Source: Epichloe hybrida
Taxonomy: Eukaryota > Ascomycota > Sordariomycetes > Hypocreales > Clavicipitaceae
Assembly (NCBI GenBank): GCA_019022495.1
Contig: JAFEKR010000001.1
Coordinates: 6,138,001 to 6,202,000 of the forward strand
Direction: 5' to 3'
DNA length: 64,000 nucleotides
The notes below the pieces were generated by a model. It did no database searches, was not told the DNA's origin, and saw nothing but the letters and a program-made list of their open reading frames with translations. The stretch's first letter is position 1. Each line of letters begins with the position of its first letter. A program made the translations under genes and the position numbers. Of this stretch, positions 22,595 to 33,354 are shown in pieces.

Positions 22595-25399
22595 ATGCCA
22601 TCCGAGAAGACGCCTTTCTACGACCCGGTGCCTCCGACCTACGATGAGGCGTTGGCGAGCGGCAGCCGTCGTGGTTATAGCTGGGGGCAATCTAGATCGT
22701 CCATAGACGAGGGCAATGCCCACGAAACAGAACAGCAGTCCCTTCTACACCAAACAGAGAATGCTGCTGGCCCTTCCAGGACACTCCATGGATACCGGCC
22801 ACCTACGGCAGAGACAGAAGATGAAACAAGTTCGCTCGGAAGCGAAAGTGATATAGATGATGGCGAGGAAGCTGCCCAGATACGGCGAGAGATGCAAGAG
22901 ATGGAAATAGAGGAGCCGTCGAGGCCAAGAGGATCGGTTTGGGGTAAAAGAATTCCATTTTCATTATCATTGCCAAAATGGAAGTGGTCTTGGAGACCGA
23001 GATTACCACGACTTCGCATACAGCTTCGTTCGCGTGCGGCCGAACCAGCGAGCAACGAGAACGAGAACGAGAACGAGAACCAGGTAAATGCCGAGACTAG
23101 GCAGTGGGAGTGGCCTCGAGTCAACTCAATGACCATGATCATCGTGTTTGCCAGGCTCGTGGCACTCTTTGTGGTGCTTGGGTTTGTCTACTTTCTATTC
23201 GCGACTGGGTTCTTTAATGGCTTTGACACTCCGTTGCCTGGAGGCATGCGCATCGACCCTGAAAATCTCAAACATTTTCTACAGTCGAACATTGATCCCT
23301 TGCGGATGCGGGCCTCCGTTTTGCACTACTCTCATTATGCCCATATTGCTGGCACCGAAGGAGACTATGCGACGGCGCTGGATGTGCAAAGTATGTTTGG
23401 ACGCGCCAACCTCGAACAAATAAAACTAGATGAATTCTACGCGTACGTCAACTATCCGCGGAAAGACGGCCGGACCGTGCAAGTCCTGGATAGAGATGGC
23501 AAAACCCCCATCTGGACAGCCAAACTTGACGAGGAAGAGCGTGGTGGGGAAACTGCAGGACGACAGACATATGCGTTCCACGGCCTCTCCAAATCAGGAG
23601 ATGTCAAAGGACCGCTAATTTATGTCAATTACGGATCGAGAGATGATTTCCAGAAATTAAAAGACAAGAACATAGATATGAGAGGAGCCATTGCTCTAGT
23701 ACGCTACTATGGTACCCAGACAGATGAGGCACTCAAAGTCAAGGCCGCGGAACTTGCTGGTTTTGCTGCCTGCATCACCTATAGCGACCCCGCTGATGAT
23801 GGATTTCTCAACGGTGAAGTTGCACCAATGGGGACATATATGCCAGATGACGGTGTGCATCGTGGCTCCGTCAGTCTCAAGGGCTGGGTCATGGGGGATG
23901 TGTTAACTCCGGGATGGGAGAGTAAAAAGGAAAGCCAAAGGGTCAGGATTGAGGATGCGGCTGGACTAGTGAAGATCCCGAGTTTGCCACTTGCTTGGAG
24001 AGACGCAAAGGTATTATTACAGCATCTGAAGGGTCATGGGCAGAAAGTTCCCGACGAATGGCGAGGAGGTGTTCCAGACGTGGATGAGTGGTGGACTGGC
24101 GACAGCAAGTCTCCCATCGTTCGTCTGCAGAACGAGCAAGACGAGATCGAGCGGCAGCCCATCTGGAATGTCTATGGCAGAATCGAGGGCATGGAACAAT
24201 CTACCAAGTCCATCATTCTAGGGAACCACCGGGACACAATGGCCTTCGGGGCGACACAACCCCATTCTGGAACTGCAATCATGATCGAGCTTGCACGTAT
24301 ATTTGGCAATCTAAGAGATCGAGGCTGGCGCCCGTTGCGTACGATCGAATTCATGTCGTGGGACGCGGCAGCATACAACACTATTGGTTCGACTGAGTAT
24401 GTCGAGCAAGCCCTGGACGCGCCCTCATCCTTACGAGAAAACGCGTATGCTTACATCAACCTCGATGCTGCAGTCTATGGGCCAAACTTCCAAGCAAACG
24501 GTTCCCCTATTCTCGAAAGGGCTCTTGTTCGAGCCTTGGAACGAGTCATCGATCCCAACACCAATGTGTCGCTCAAACACGGATGGGAGAGCCGCAAATC
24601 TAAGCTTGAAGGTCTGGCAGGTGGCAGTGATTTTGTTCCGTTTCAACATGCAGCTGGTACAAGCTCTGTGGATCTTCAATTCGCCGGCGCTTCTGTTCCG
24701 TTCGGCTCAAGCTACGACAACTTCAACTTGGTTGAGCAGGTGATAGATCCGAAGTTTGTGTATCATAGCCTCATGGGCCAGGTTGTTGGGTTCTTGCTCC
24801 TCGACTTAGCAGACCGTGCCATCATGCCTTTTGACGTTGTTGGCTATTCAAGACGACTCATTTCTTGGGTTCATGATTTGGAGACGTGGGCACACGAGCA
24901 ACAAGGGTCAAAGGGAGGAGCATCCGTCATATCCTTCAAGGAACTGCGGGATGCCGCCGAGCTGGTGAGAAGCAACGCGGAAGAGTTTGAGAAGTGGGAA
25001 TTGGAGTGGGATCACTCAGTTCTCACCAGCAATGGGTTCGAAGCAAATGGCCTTGGGCTCCAGCGAATCATATACAACGACAAGATGGCGGCTTTCGAAT
25101 CCGCTCTCCTGGATTTAGAGTACGGTGGCGGCGTGAGTATACTCTCGCTCTTATTCTTATTATATCTTCATTTACAAAATGCTGAACACTCCTTGCAGAT
25201 TCCTAATCGCACTCAGTTCAAGCACGTCGTATTCGGTCCACAGAAGTGGTCCACTTACGACGTTTCTCTTTTCCCAGCAATTCGCGACACGGTAGAGGCT
25301 GGTGATTGGGACCTGGCTAGACTGATAACATCCAAGACCGCGGCCATACTACGACGAGCTGCAACGGTACTGCAGCTGGGCAACCCATCGACCCAATGA
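22595..25399 (+). CDS. Transferrin-receptor-like M28 family membrane protein, Tre1/Tre2 type (912 aa)
   Basis: Two exons: 22595-25132 and 25199-25399. The 66-nt intron (GTGAGT...TTGCAG) has no stop in frame, so it could be missed; removing it restores YGGG-IPNRTQFKHVVFG. I start at 22595, where PPTY (residues 13-16) follows closely. A cytosolic acidic region (to about 180) precedes one membrane segment (about 180-207), a protease-associated domain (about 330-490) and an M28 peptidase-like fold. Metal sites are degraded. GNHRD (545-547) remains, but the usual DP is QP, the catalytic EE of WDAEEY is AA (592-593), and the late His of YHS-YD is Gly (FGSSYD). It is therefore probably non-catalytic. 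Yeast Tre1/Tre2 use PPxY to bring Rsp5 ubiquitin ligase to transporters; the same role is inferred. Confidence 0.9.
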   Translation: MPSEKTPFYDPVPPTYDEALASGSRRGYSWGQSRSSIDEGNAHETEQQSLLHQTENAAGPSRTLHGYRPPTAETEDETSSLGSESDIDDGEEAAQIRREMQEMEIEEPSRPRGSVWGKRIPFSLSLPKWKWSWRPRLPRLRIQLRSRAAEPASNENENENENQVNAETRQWEWPRVNSMTMIIVFARLVALFVVLGFVYFLFATGFFNGFDTPLPGGMRIDPENLKHFLQSNIDPLRMRASVLHYSHYAHIAGTEGDYATALDVQSMFGRANLEQIKLDEFYAYVNYPRKDGRTVQVLDRDGKTPIWTAKLDEEERGGETAGRQTYAFHGLSKSGDVKGPLIYVNYGSRDDFQKLKDKNIDMRGAIALVRYYGTQTDEALKVKAAELAGFAACITYSDPADDGFLNGEVAPMGTYMPDDGVHRGSVSLKGWVMGDVLTPGWESKKESQRVRIEDAAGLVKIPSLPLAWRDAKVLLQHLKGHGQKVPDEWRGGVPDVDEWWTGDSKSPIVRLQNEQDEIERQPIWNVYGRIEGMEQSTKSIILGNHRDTMAFGATQPHSGTAIMIELARIFGNLRDRGWRPLRTIEFMSWDAAAYNTIGSTEYVEQALDAPSSLRENAYAYINLDAAVYGPNFQANGSPILERALVRALERVIDPNTNVSLKHGWESRKSKLEGLAGGSDFVPFQHAAGTSSVDLQFAGASVPFGSSYDNFNLVEQVIDPKFVYHSLMGQVVGFLLLDLADRAIMPFDVVGYSRRLISWVHDLETWAHEQQGSKGGASVISFKELRDAAELVRSNAEEFEKWELEWDHSVLTSNGFEANGLGLQRIIYNDKMAAFESALLDLEYGGGVSILSLLFLLYLHLQNAEHSLQIPNRTQFKHVVFGPQKWSTYDVSLFPAIRDTVEAGDWDLARLITSKTAAILRRAATVLQLGNPSTQ

Positions 25400-25917
25400 A
25401 AAGAAGGGACAAATTTTGTATGATTCAGACGGAGATAGGAATGGGTGTCTCTTTACGTTGTAATTTTGTGCTGCTCTTTTCTTTGAGACCCCTTTTGGAT
25501 GATCATAGACCGAGAGACAGAGAGAGATGAGTCTTGCATTCACGCGGAAGAATCTTATTTGGGTTGGCAGATGAGGCTTTCTTGTTTTTGCTTGCTCTAG
25601 ATATGGGACATAAGGCATTGCATGGAGTTGGGATACTTCTGACGCGAAAATCAGGGCCACTGTCCTCTTCTTTCTTTTTCTTCCTGTTACTATAAGCCTT
25701 TGCCAGGCGAATCGAATGCTCCACGTATTCTATTTTATTTTGTATATTGAGATGAAGCAGATCATCAAGCATGAGTAAATGATTACCAGTGTGAGTGCGT
25801 CGTTCCATAGCAATAATACCTTGACATTCAACTCAATCCGTCATACTCGATATTCTCGGAAACCACGACAATGACGTACCCAAGCGAGGTTCTTATGCTT
25901 GCAAAAACACAGCTCTT
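25400..25917. other. Convergent intergenic region
   Basis: Lies between the 3' ends of the TfR-like gene (+) and the Dap1-like gene (-). It has AT-rich and pyrimidine-rich stretches, with no gene seen. Confidence 0.5.
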
Positions 25918-26674
25918 TCACTTCGCCGGCTCCGCCGCCTTGGCAGAATTATAGTCATCCATCGATATCAACTTGCCAACAATATCATACTTTCCCATGA
26001 AAGTCTCCTCCCACCCCTGCAAAGTCTCCATCTCAGTCGGTCCCAAATCATCAAGAGCATCCAACGGGCCATCCAGATCCTCAGTCAACATGTCCGTATC
26101 GAAGCTATGACACGCCAGTCCCCGACTCGCATCTCGGCCGGCAAAATTGGCATACGGGCCGCCCGGTCCATAGAAGCCACGCCCATTACTGACATCAAAC
26201 ACTCGGCCGCGAACCGCAAAGAAGATGGGGCCTCCGTCCTCGCCGTTGAATGGGAGAAGCGTTCGCGGGGTGTATGTGCGAAATACTTTGGGCGGCGGCC
26301 CGCGAGGCAAAGCCGGCGCGGTGTTAGACCGCGAGAATGTAGAGTACGCCGTGTACAACAGGACGCTGACGAGAACCAAGTTAAGGGGGGTAAATGCTGT
26401 TGTGACACTGTTTTCGAGAGCGAAGCGAAGCGACAGTTAGCGAACCGGTTCATGGACTTCAATTCTGGAGGGCATGGGAAACGAGCGCAACGGAAGCTGG
26501 GCTGCTCCATTCCGGGCAAAAGCAGAAATTCGATAGAAATATGACTCGAGACAATGATTTGCAGAGAAAAATGACGCCAAATAAGGAAGAACGGTAGCTG
26601 GATTGGGAGTGTTGGCCATACCTGGTTGCTTCTTTAGCAGCCTCTTGGACTACGCGATGCCCGACATAATCCAT
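25918..26674 (-). CDS. Dap1/PGRMC1-like cytochrome-b5-fold haem-binding protein (180 aa)
   Basis: Proposed exons are 26674-26622 and 26407-25918 (543 nt). The long intron (214 nt) has a GTATGG donor, a CGCTAAC branch point and an AAACAG acceptor. The second exon is firm; the first is the only nearby ATG exon that splices in frame. The joined N-terminus is a short helix, then one membrane segment (FTPLNLVLVSVLLYTAY), a Pro-rich linker and the cytochrome b5-like domain. The signature FYGPGGPYANFAGRDASRGLA includes the axial Tyr and the YxxxxGRDASRG core of the MAPR family. Dap1 binds haem in the ER and supports P450 enzymes of sterol synthesis (Erg11/Cyp51) and damage tolerance. Length matches the family. 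Confidence 0.85.
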
Positions 26675-27080
26675 CTTGACTGGCCTGAAACCCTTCTCTG
26701 ATGCAGAAGTCAATGCGCAATTTGGTAAAGTGACGACAGAGTGTGCGAGGAGATAGATGGGTGCAGACCTGTATTACGGTGTCGCCATTGAAAGTGAGCG
26801 TTAGGTGTAAGTTGCCTGCTGTAGCTGGCTACTCTGGCGAGTGGTGGACTGACTGCCCCGCTACAAGATTGCCAATGGTTTCCGACATATCCGGCGATAA
26901 TCCTCCACCAACAGCTTTGGGATAACAGTGTGCAGACATGATGGGGGCAATAACAAGTCTAGTGATTGAAAATTTGTTTTGTTTTTCTAAATGAGTATCA
27001 TCTTCATCTTATGTTTGTCGGCGCTAGATGTCGCTTCTGACTTCCAGCTTCTAGTAAATTAGCTCCGAACGAAGACGATT
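26675..27080. other. Intergenic, Ola1 3' end to Dap1-like 5' end
   Basis: A tandem minus-strand gap of about 0.4 kb carrying the Dap1-like promoter. No other gene is supported. Confidence 0.5.
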
Positions 27081-28666
27081 TCATCCCTTGGCTGCACCAG
27101 CCTTGATCAGAAGAATATCTCCATCCTCGACAACGTAATCCTTGCCCTTCGTCATCATCTTGCCCTTCGCCTTCACTTCGCTTTCGTCGCCGAGCTCCTT
27201 CAGAACGTCAAAATTATAGACAATGGCTTGAATGAAGGTCTTCTCGAAATCCGTGTGGATGACGCCAGCTGCCTGAGGGGCCTTGGTGCCAGTGCGAATG
27301 GTCCACTGGCGGACTTCGTCCGTACCAGAGGTGAAGAAGCTACCTAATTGAAGCGTCTTCCGCATTTGGGTGACAAGTTTGGGCAGGACTGACTCCGCAC
27401 CGACTTTCTTCTGCTCCTCCAATGACTCAGCCTCGGTCTCGTAGCGCGTCAAACGCTCCTCATACGACACGGAGATGGGAATCACGGGGTCGCCAGCAGC
27501 ATGCTCTTTGATCCACTCGACAATCTTAGGCAAGTGCTTGTTCTTCTTGCGAACATAGTCCTTCTCGGACAAGTTCACGAGGTAGACAACAGGCTTCGCG
27601 GTCAGCAGGAAAAGGGGGTTGATGACCTCAATCTAACTCGAACAGTTAGCATGGCCACTCACATGGAGGGTATTGTCAATCGAGCTGGCATGAAAAAGAA
27701 ACAAGGGCTTCTATCAGATTCAAGTTTATCTCATGATGCACTCTAGCGTTGTTTAGGTGAGGCATTCGACGAGCTGGGGTTAGATTCAGGCCAAATGGCC
27801 TTTTGTCATCATAAGAAGCCCCTAAGAGGGGGATGAGAGGTGATGTAAAAAAAGTGTGCAGACAAAGAAAGAATGAATTCGACGAGACGGGAATGCAATG
27901 TCTTACCTCTTTAGGGGTCCAGTCACCCTTGCGAACATCCTTTCCATCTTGCAACCAAGCCAATATCTTCTCGATAATGTCTTGTTCTGCTCTGGCCTTC
28001 TTGAGTTCCAGACTCTGGCCTCCCATGCGAGTCTTTTTCTTCTGGTTTTCCAGAGCCTTCTCGACAAACTCAATGTCTTTGAGTCTCAGCTCCTCGCTGA
28101 TGATGTCCAAGTCTCGTGTGGGATTGACATCACCTTCTATGTGAATGATTTCGGCGTCGTCGAAGCAACGGACAACCTGAAAAATAGCATCTACAGCGCG
28201 AATATGCGACAAGAATGAATTTCCAAGACCAGCACCGGTGGATGAGCCACGTGTTAAGCCAGCGATATCATACACTGTCAAATTGGCAGGAACCCGAGAC
28301 TTGGGCTTGTATTTCTCGCATAGCCAGTCAAATCTAGCATCGGGTACAATGACACGTGCTTCTTCAGGATCAATCGTGGCATAGGGAAAGTTCTTTCAAG
28401 CTGTCAGCACCCCGAATCAAGGGCGACGAACGAGGGGGGCCTCATACAGCTGGGTTGCCAAGGTCGCATTTTGTGATGGCCTGGAACAACGTGGACTTGC
28501 CAACGTTTGCAAGACCGACCTGATTTATTGATTAGCCTAGTTGGCGGTCCGCAGATGGTAGGTTTTTTTTATAGGATGAAAGCTAACTCACAATACCACT
28601 TTTCAAGTTGTTACCAGGACGTCCCAAGGGGATCTTCTCCTCCTGAACAAATTTCTTAGGAGGCAT
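27081..28666 (-). CDS. OLA1: Obg-family ATPase Ola1/YchF (394 aa)
   Basis: Four minus-strand exons: 28666-28592, 28519-28448, 28392-27907 and 27632-27081, giving 395 codons including stop, exactly the size of yeast Ola1. Intron acceptors include a less usual AAG (third exon); the last intron is long (274 nt). The G1 loop is in VGLANVGKSTLFQ, switch II in VYDIAGLTRGSS, and the specificity loop is NLSE instead of NKxD, which explains ATP preference in this family. A coiled-coil arm and a C-terminal TGS domain (GVIHTDFEKTFIQA, KDYVVEDGDILLI) complete it. Ola1 is a cytosolic ATPase linked to ribosomes, stress response and translation control. The same frame is open far upstream of this ATG (see findings). 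Confidence 0.95.
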
Positions 28667-29567
28667 CTTTCTTGATTTTGCGTAGAACCGGCAGGGTATG
28701 ACTGTAGACACGCGCCAGGCGATTGGAGCTTGTCCAAGAGCTGCAGACCTGGCTGCACCGGGGAGAAAAGATGAGGCAAGAGAAGAGAAGGTAGAAGGCA
28801 AAATGGTAGGGAGCGTCGTGATTAACGACGCGGCTGAAGACAGCCTGTACCGGAAGATATTAAAAGGAGAGAAAGGGAGAGCGAGACACGCCTGCTCGAG
28901 AAGGAGAGGATGTGCGATTGAGGTGTTGGCAATGAGGGGAAGGAGAAAGAAGAGGACAGGATGTAAAAATTGCGACGAACGAAATTTCAAGAGCTCCCCC
29001 ACCACACACCCCAGGCGGAAGCTGTGGCTGGGCTACAGCCTACGTACGCCTACGGCCTAGTGTTTTCGGAACAAGTTTTCTCCTCTCAAATGTCAGCTGG
29101 GGTGGATTCAACCATGATCGCCAAGGCTGCAGGGCCAAGATGAAATTGGTACCATCCACAAGGCAGGTGGGCAGGCAGGCAGACAGCTACAGCCAGTGCC
29201 TGACACAGTGGTTGAAGGACCAAGTGCGTCATAGCCCTGGCTGACCGGGAGGTCGATTCACGCCTCAATGCTCTGCCTGCTAAGCGTAGCTTACTCTAGA
29301 CCGGAGTATTGGGAGTGCATGCATCAGCAGCTGCTTGTTCTGTCTCCGGACCCGGCTGGATGTCCCCTCTCCGTTGGTTGTCATTAAGCTCGGGTACTCA
29401 GTCGATCGAGCATCTACGGTATACAAAGCTCTGCTTCTACTGATCGAAACCTCCTCGCTGATCGAGCCTCAACCCAAGTCTTATCAAATCTCGCGCCCTG
29501 TCGCCACACTTTCTTCTATCACGATCTGATAAGACATCTGGACTTGAGAGGTGCGTTGTTTCTCGAC
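28667..29567. promoter_or_regulatory. Divergent promoter region, OLA1 / PPPDE peptidase
   Basis: A 0.9-kb head-to-head interval. The OLA1 frame stays open from the annotated ATG back to about 29005 on the minus strand. Apart from that frame no gene is seen. Confidence 0.5.
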
Positions 29568-30386
29568 ATGTCGACACCGCGGCACAGCACTAGCCAGCAA
29601 ACGAGCAGACATAGATCGACTCTATCGCTACAGAAGACAGAAATCAAGATACACGTGTACGACTTACTGCCGGTTTGTACCCATTCTTTCAGATTCTTTG
29701 CCCCCTGACCAGCGCAATATAGCTAATCTCACATCTCCATTGTTCGGCAGCCGGGAAGACTCTCGTCGATTCTTTGGTCTATCGGTGCGTCATTACTTCA
29801 CTCCGGAGTAGTCATCAACGGGAAAGAGTATGCCTACGGTGGGCACGACAAGCGTGGCGTAACTGGTGTATACTGGACTAAGCCCAAGGTTGAACCGCCC
29901 GGCGGTACGTTTCGATGCGAATTACTACACGGATTCACTCTTGCTACCCAAGATGAGATCGATTCTGCATTACGAGCCGCATCGGCAGAGTTTTTGGGCA
30001 CATCGTACAATCTTCTGACAAGGAATTGCAATCACTTCACTTCGTACCTTTGTCAAAAACTGACTAGTACTCCGGGTCCTGGTTGGCTGAATCGGGCCGC
30101 AAGCATTGGTGTCGCCTTACCCTGCGTTGTTCCCCGTGAATGGATCGAACCCCCGGAATATGAGACTGCGGATGGTGAGCTATTGGACGATGAAGACGAT
30201 GTAGCAGACGAGTCGTCTCGTATGCTCTCCCAATCCAAGCCTCACTTTCTATCAGGAGGGAAAAAAAATAGCGAGGAGTGGGATAGCGAGGAAGAGAGGC
30301 GTAAAGGAGGCAGTGGAAAGGGCAAACAAGTATTGCGAGACACGTCTGGTCGCAAAATTCCACCTGCGGAACGAGCTCCACAGTAG
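29568..30386 (+). CDS. PPPDE-family (DUF862) desumoylating/deubiquitinating peptidase (246 aa)
   Basis: Two exons: 29568-29672 and 29751-30386; the 78-nt intron runs GTTTGT to TTCGGCAG. Splicing gives VYDLLP-PGRLSSILW, matching the PPPDE opening. The catalytic His lies in KEYAYGGH, after the conserved HSGVVINGKEYAYGG block, and the catalytic Cys in LTRNCNHFTSYLC. These are the two residues of the papain-like PPPDE (DeSI) fold. The C-terminal 80 residues are acidic then Lys-rich and look disordered (DDEDDVADE, GGKKNSEEWDSEEE). The family removes SUMO or ubiquitin from proteins; the substrate here is unknown. Confidence 0.93.
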
Positions 30387-30680
30387 CCAAATCTCGATTA
30401 TTCGACTCGTTTCGCAGGCATTATTTTGGTGTTTCTTTGGCCCTCTTCGCAAAATCAGTTGGCAAGGCGTTCCGGGAACAAGTCAGGTACTTTGTACATC
30501 GAACAAAGGTACCATTGATCTTGAAACATAGTGATTCAGCAATTCTTAGTTCAAGATTGGTTTAGTCGGTAGTATATTCGCTATAGAATGTAGCTTGTAC
30601 AATGATATAATACACTTGTGTTTTTGGTGGCTTCCCCCCTCCACAGTACCTTGCAAGTCCCGCTGTCATCCGTCATACTC

Positions 30681-31412
30681 CTACAATCGTCTCGGCTTCT
30701 CGCTCCTTGTGCCACCGAATTTGATGCGGGTAGAGTCTGCAACCCGAACGATTTTATCTCGTAAAACCTTGCCCTCTGGACTCATCAGCACTTTAACCAC
30801 AGCTTCTCGGCCCTGACCGAATCCTCGCAGAACCAACTCAAGTCTTTGAATCTTCATCGGCCAGCCGGTGTGTATGAGACGCTCCAAAACATACTTGGTA
30901 AGTGAGTATGCTGAGTCAAATGTTCCACGTCGCGATTTTCGATACCCAATGTTGCCGCACGACATGGAAATAATAGGTTCGCGATTGGGCTTCGTGCAGG
31001 TAATGTGTGTGTTGTGCTTGTGAGAGTAGACATGAAAATGATACGGCTCTTGCTCGTCCTCCCTCCGTTGAGGTGGCTCATATGCTTTGCCGGAAAGGGC
31101 GCTCGTGTCGATATTGGGTTTATTGTTCAGAGCTTGAAAAACCATGCTTTGTGACAAGTCGTTCATTGCGTTTGACGATTGTGCTGTCCGGTTTCGCGAT
31201 GGCAGCGAGCTGTTGAGCACGCTCTCCAGAAAAGATTCGGTTTTGGGTCGAGCCTGCATCCTCCTCGGTCTGTCGGTTTTCCAGTCATCCCATCGCGCTG
31301 AAGACTGAGTGAAGAGTCGTGGCGCTAGGGACGAGGAAATTGAGACGGTGGCCTTGGATTGCCGAATGTTCGAGGGCAGTGTCGTGAGGCGATTCGTTAG
31401 TGGCCGGCTCAT
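30681..31412 (-). CDS. Mitochondrial small-subunit ribosomal protein uS11m (243 aa)
   Basis: Single exon. The N-terminal 100 residues are Arg/Ser-rich with few acids and look like a mitochondrial presequence plus extension. The C-terminal domain from about residue 125 is uS11: YHFHVYSHKHNTHITCT, then SCGNIGYRKSRRGTFDSAY, and VLRGFGQGREAVVKVL with the conserved G-x-G-x-GR region. The last block, VADSTRIKFGGTRSEKPRRL, matches the C-terminal end of S11 proteins that contacts the 3' end of the small rRNA. It acts in the mitoribosome platform. Confidence 0.93.
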   Translation of the reverse strand: MSRPLTNRLTTLPSNIRQSKATVSISSSLAPRLFTQSSARWDDWKTDRPRRMQARPKTESFLESVLNSSLPSRNRTAQSSNAMNDLSQSMVFQALNNKPNIDTSALSGKAYEPPQRREDEQEPYHFHVYSHKHNTHITCTKPNREPIISMSCGNIGYRKSRRGTFDSAYSLTKYVLERLIHTGWPMKIQRLELVLRGFGQGREAVVKVLMSPEGKVLRDKIVRVADSTRIKFGGTRSEKPRRL

Positions 31413-31686
31413 TTTGCCAGTATGAGCTCGGGCAAAAGCAGGGAGATGTCAAAGAATAGGATGTTGTACACCAAAATTTTAGATGCTTCCCCTGCTAAAT
31501 GTCTGAGTCGCATGAGCCATTGGGACAAAAAGGCTAGGTGCCCGTAGTTTTGCCGAGCGGAACGTGGGCGTGTGTTCCGCCTGCAGCCGAAATCGCGGAA
31601 ACCAAAAATTCTATTTTGTCCACTATTCGCTTCTTGTCCAATAGACAAGATACACCTCGCGGAAACCCACACACTCCCCTCGCAGC
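31413..31686. promoter_or_regulatory. Bidirectional promoter, uS11m / TIM44
   Basis: Only 274 bp separate the two divergent start codons, both of nuclear genes for mitochondrial proteins. If TIM44 starts at the in-frame ATG at 31753 the interval is 340 bp. No named motif is claimed. Confidence 0.65.
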
Positions 31687-33354
31687 ATGAGCGTCTTTGT
31701 TCGAAGCGCAGTCACTTCTGAAAATGCTCTCTTCAGGGCACCTAACCACAAAATGAACTCCTATGGCAGATCCCCAGCTTACTGGAGGTTAGCCTCCCAA
31801 CTTTCTCAAGTCGCTCGACTTTCTGCAAGCCAAACCACTTATAGGGTCGTCGCCGGTGCTATTCTTTCTCCTCTACGATCTCGATTCCTGCCTTCCCAAC
31901 TTCGATTCGTGCCAATCGAGACTGCACAGAAACGTCAGTTTCACGCGAGCATGTCGATATTTCAAGACAACCAGTCTAACAAGGATGCCGCCAAATCTGC
32001 TTCAGCCGAGGCTGGCGCCAAGAAAACCGAGTCCGATTCGAAGCCAGACGAACCAGAATCTAAGAAATCTAATGAGAAAAAAGCTGGCGAGGAATCTGAG
32101 GGCGAGGAGAAGAAGGAGGACATGCCTCCACCACCACCACACGGCGACAAGACTCCTTGGCAGGTCTTCATGGAAACTATGAACACCGAATTCCAGGCCT
32201 CCAAAGAATGGAATGAGTCGACAAAGCAGATTGGTGCCGCGGCGCATCAATTCTCCGAAAGCGAGTCTGTTCGCCGAGCCCGTGAAGCCTACGAGAAATC
32301 GACAGGTGCAATCTCATCTACCACTTCAAAGGCAGTCAAGTCAACTGCTGGCGCTATCGGAAAGGGAGCCGCTTGGACCTGGGAAACCCCAGTGATGAAG
32401 GGAGTGCGAATGGCCGCCAATGTCACAGGAGACGCCGTGGACAAAGCCATCAAACCCATTCGTGAGACGGAAGCGTATCGTAACGTCAAGAATGTTATAG
32501 ATGATGGCAGCTCCTCTAGGTATGGAGGTTGGGTAGAAAAAGAAGAGCGCAGAAAAAGGAGGGCAATGATGGAGCAGCAAAACCCCGCTCATAACCAAGT
32601 CATGGAGGAGGACCCAAAGTAAGCCTCGCGTTTATTCTGCCTTTTATCGCTAGTCACAATTTGCTGACATTTATCTAGCGCTGGTACAAACGTCACCCTT
32701 CACAAGGACGCTGCTTGGAAAGAAGCTTGGAGAGACTTCCGCGACACCAATAAATTGGTCCAGGGTCTTTTCACGATGAAAGGACGATACGAGGAGTCAG
32801 AGAATCCATTGATTTCAACCGCTCGAAGTATAACTGATCGCATTGGAGGGTTCTTCGCTGAGAACGAAACTGCCATTGTCATTAAGAAGTTCCGAACCAT
32901 GGACCACGCCTTCCAAGTTGAACCCTTTTTGCAAGAGCTGCGCGATTACATACTCCCAGAAGTTCTCGACGCTTATGTGAAGGGTGATACAGAGACATTG
33001 AAGCTATGGCTATCTGCTGCTCAATTCTCGGTATACGAGGCATTGACCAAACAGTATCTTCAGGCAGGAATGAAATCAGATGGCCGTATCCTTGATATTC
33101 GCAACGTCGACATCCTCCGAGCTAGAATGCTAGACCCAGGCGAGGTTCCCGTATTTATCATTACCTGCCGTACCCAGGAGGTCCATGTCTACCGCAACGC
33201 CAAATCCAACGAGCTCGCGGCTGGCATGGAGGACAAGGTACAACTGGTCACATACGCCATTGGCATCACCCGAGTTCCTGAAGATGTCAACAATCCCGAG
33301 ACCCGGGGCTGGCGTCTGATTGAAATGCAAAAGAGCGGCAGAGAATGGCACTAA
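31687..33354 (+). CDS. TIM44: Mitochondrial import motor subunit Tim44 (535 aa)
   Basis: Two exons: 31687-32618 and 32679-33354 (60-nt intron, GTAAGC...ATCTAG). The N-terminus is basic and Ser-rich, with QKRQFHAS near residue 85 resembling a processing site; an in-frame ATG at 31753 is an alternative start. Residues 95-155 are a charged low-complexity linker ending in a Pro run. The Hsp70/channel-binding region follows (KTPWQVFMETMNTEFQASKEWNESTKQ). After the intron comes the Tim44 domain: ENPLISTARSITDRIGGFFAENETA, KKFRTMDHAFQVEPFLQELR and a C-terminal GWRLIEMQKSG. Tim44 anchors mtHsp70 to TIM23 on the matrix side of the inner membrane. Confidence 0.95.
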
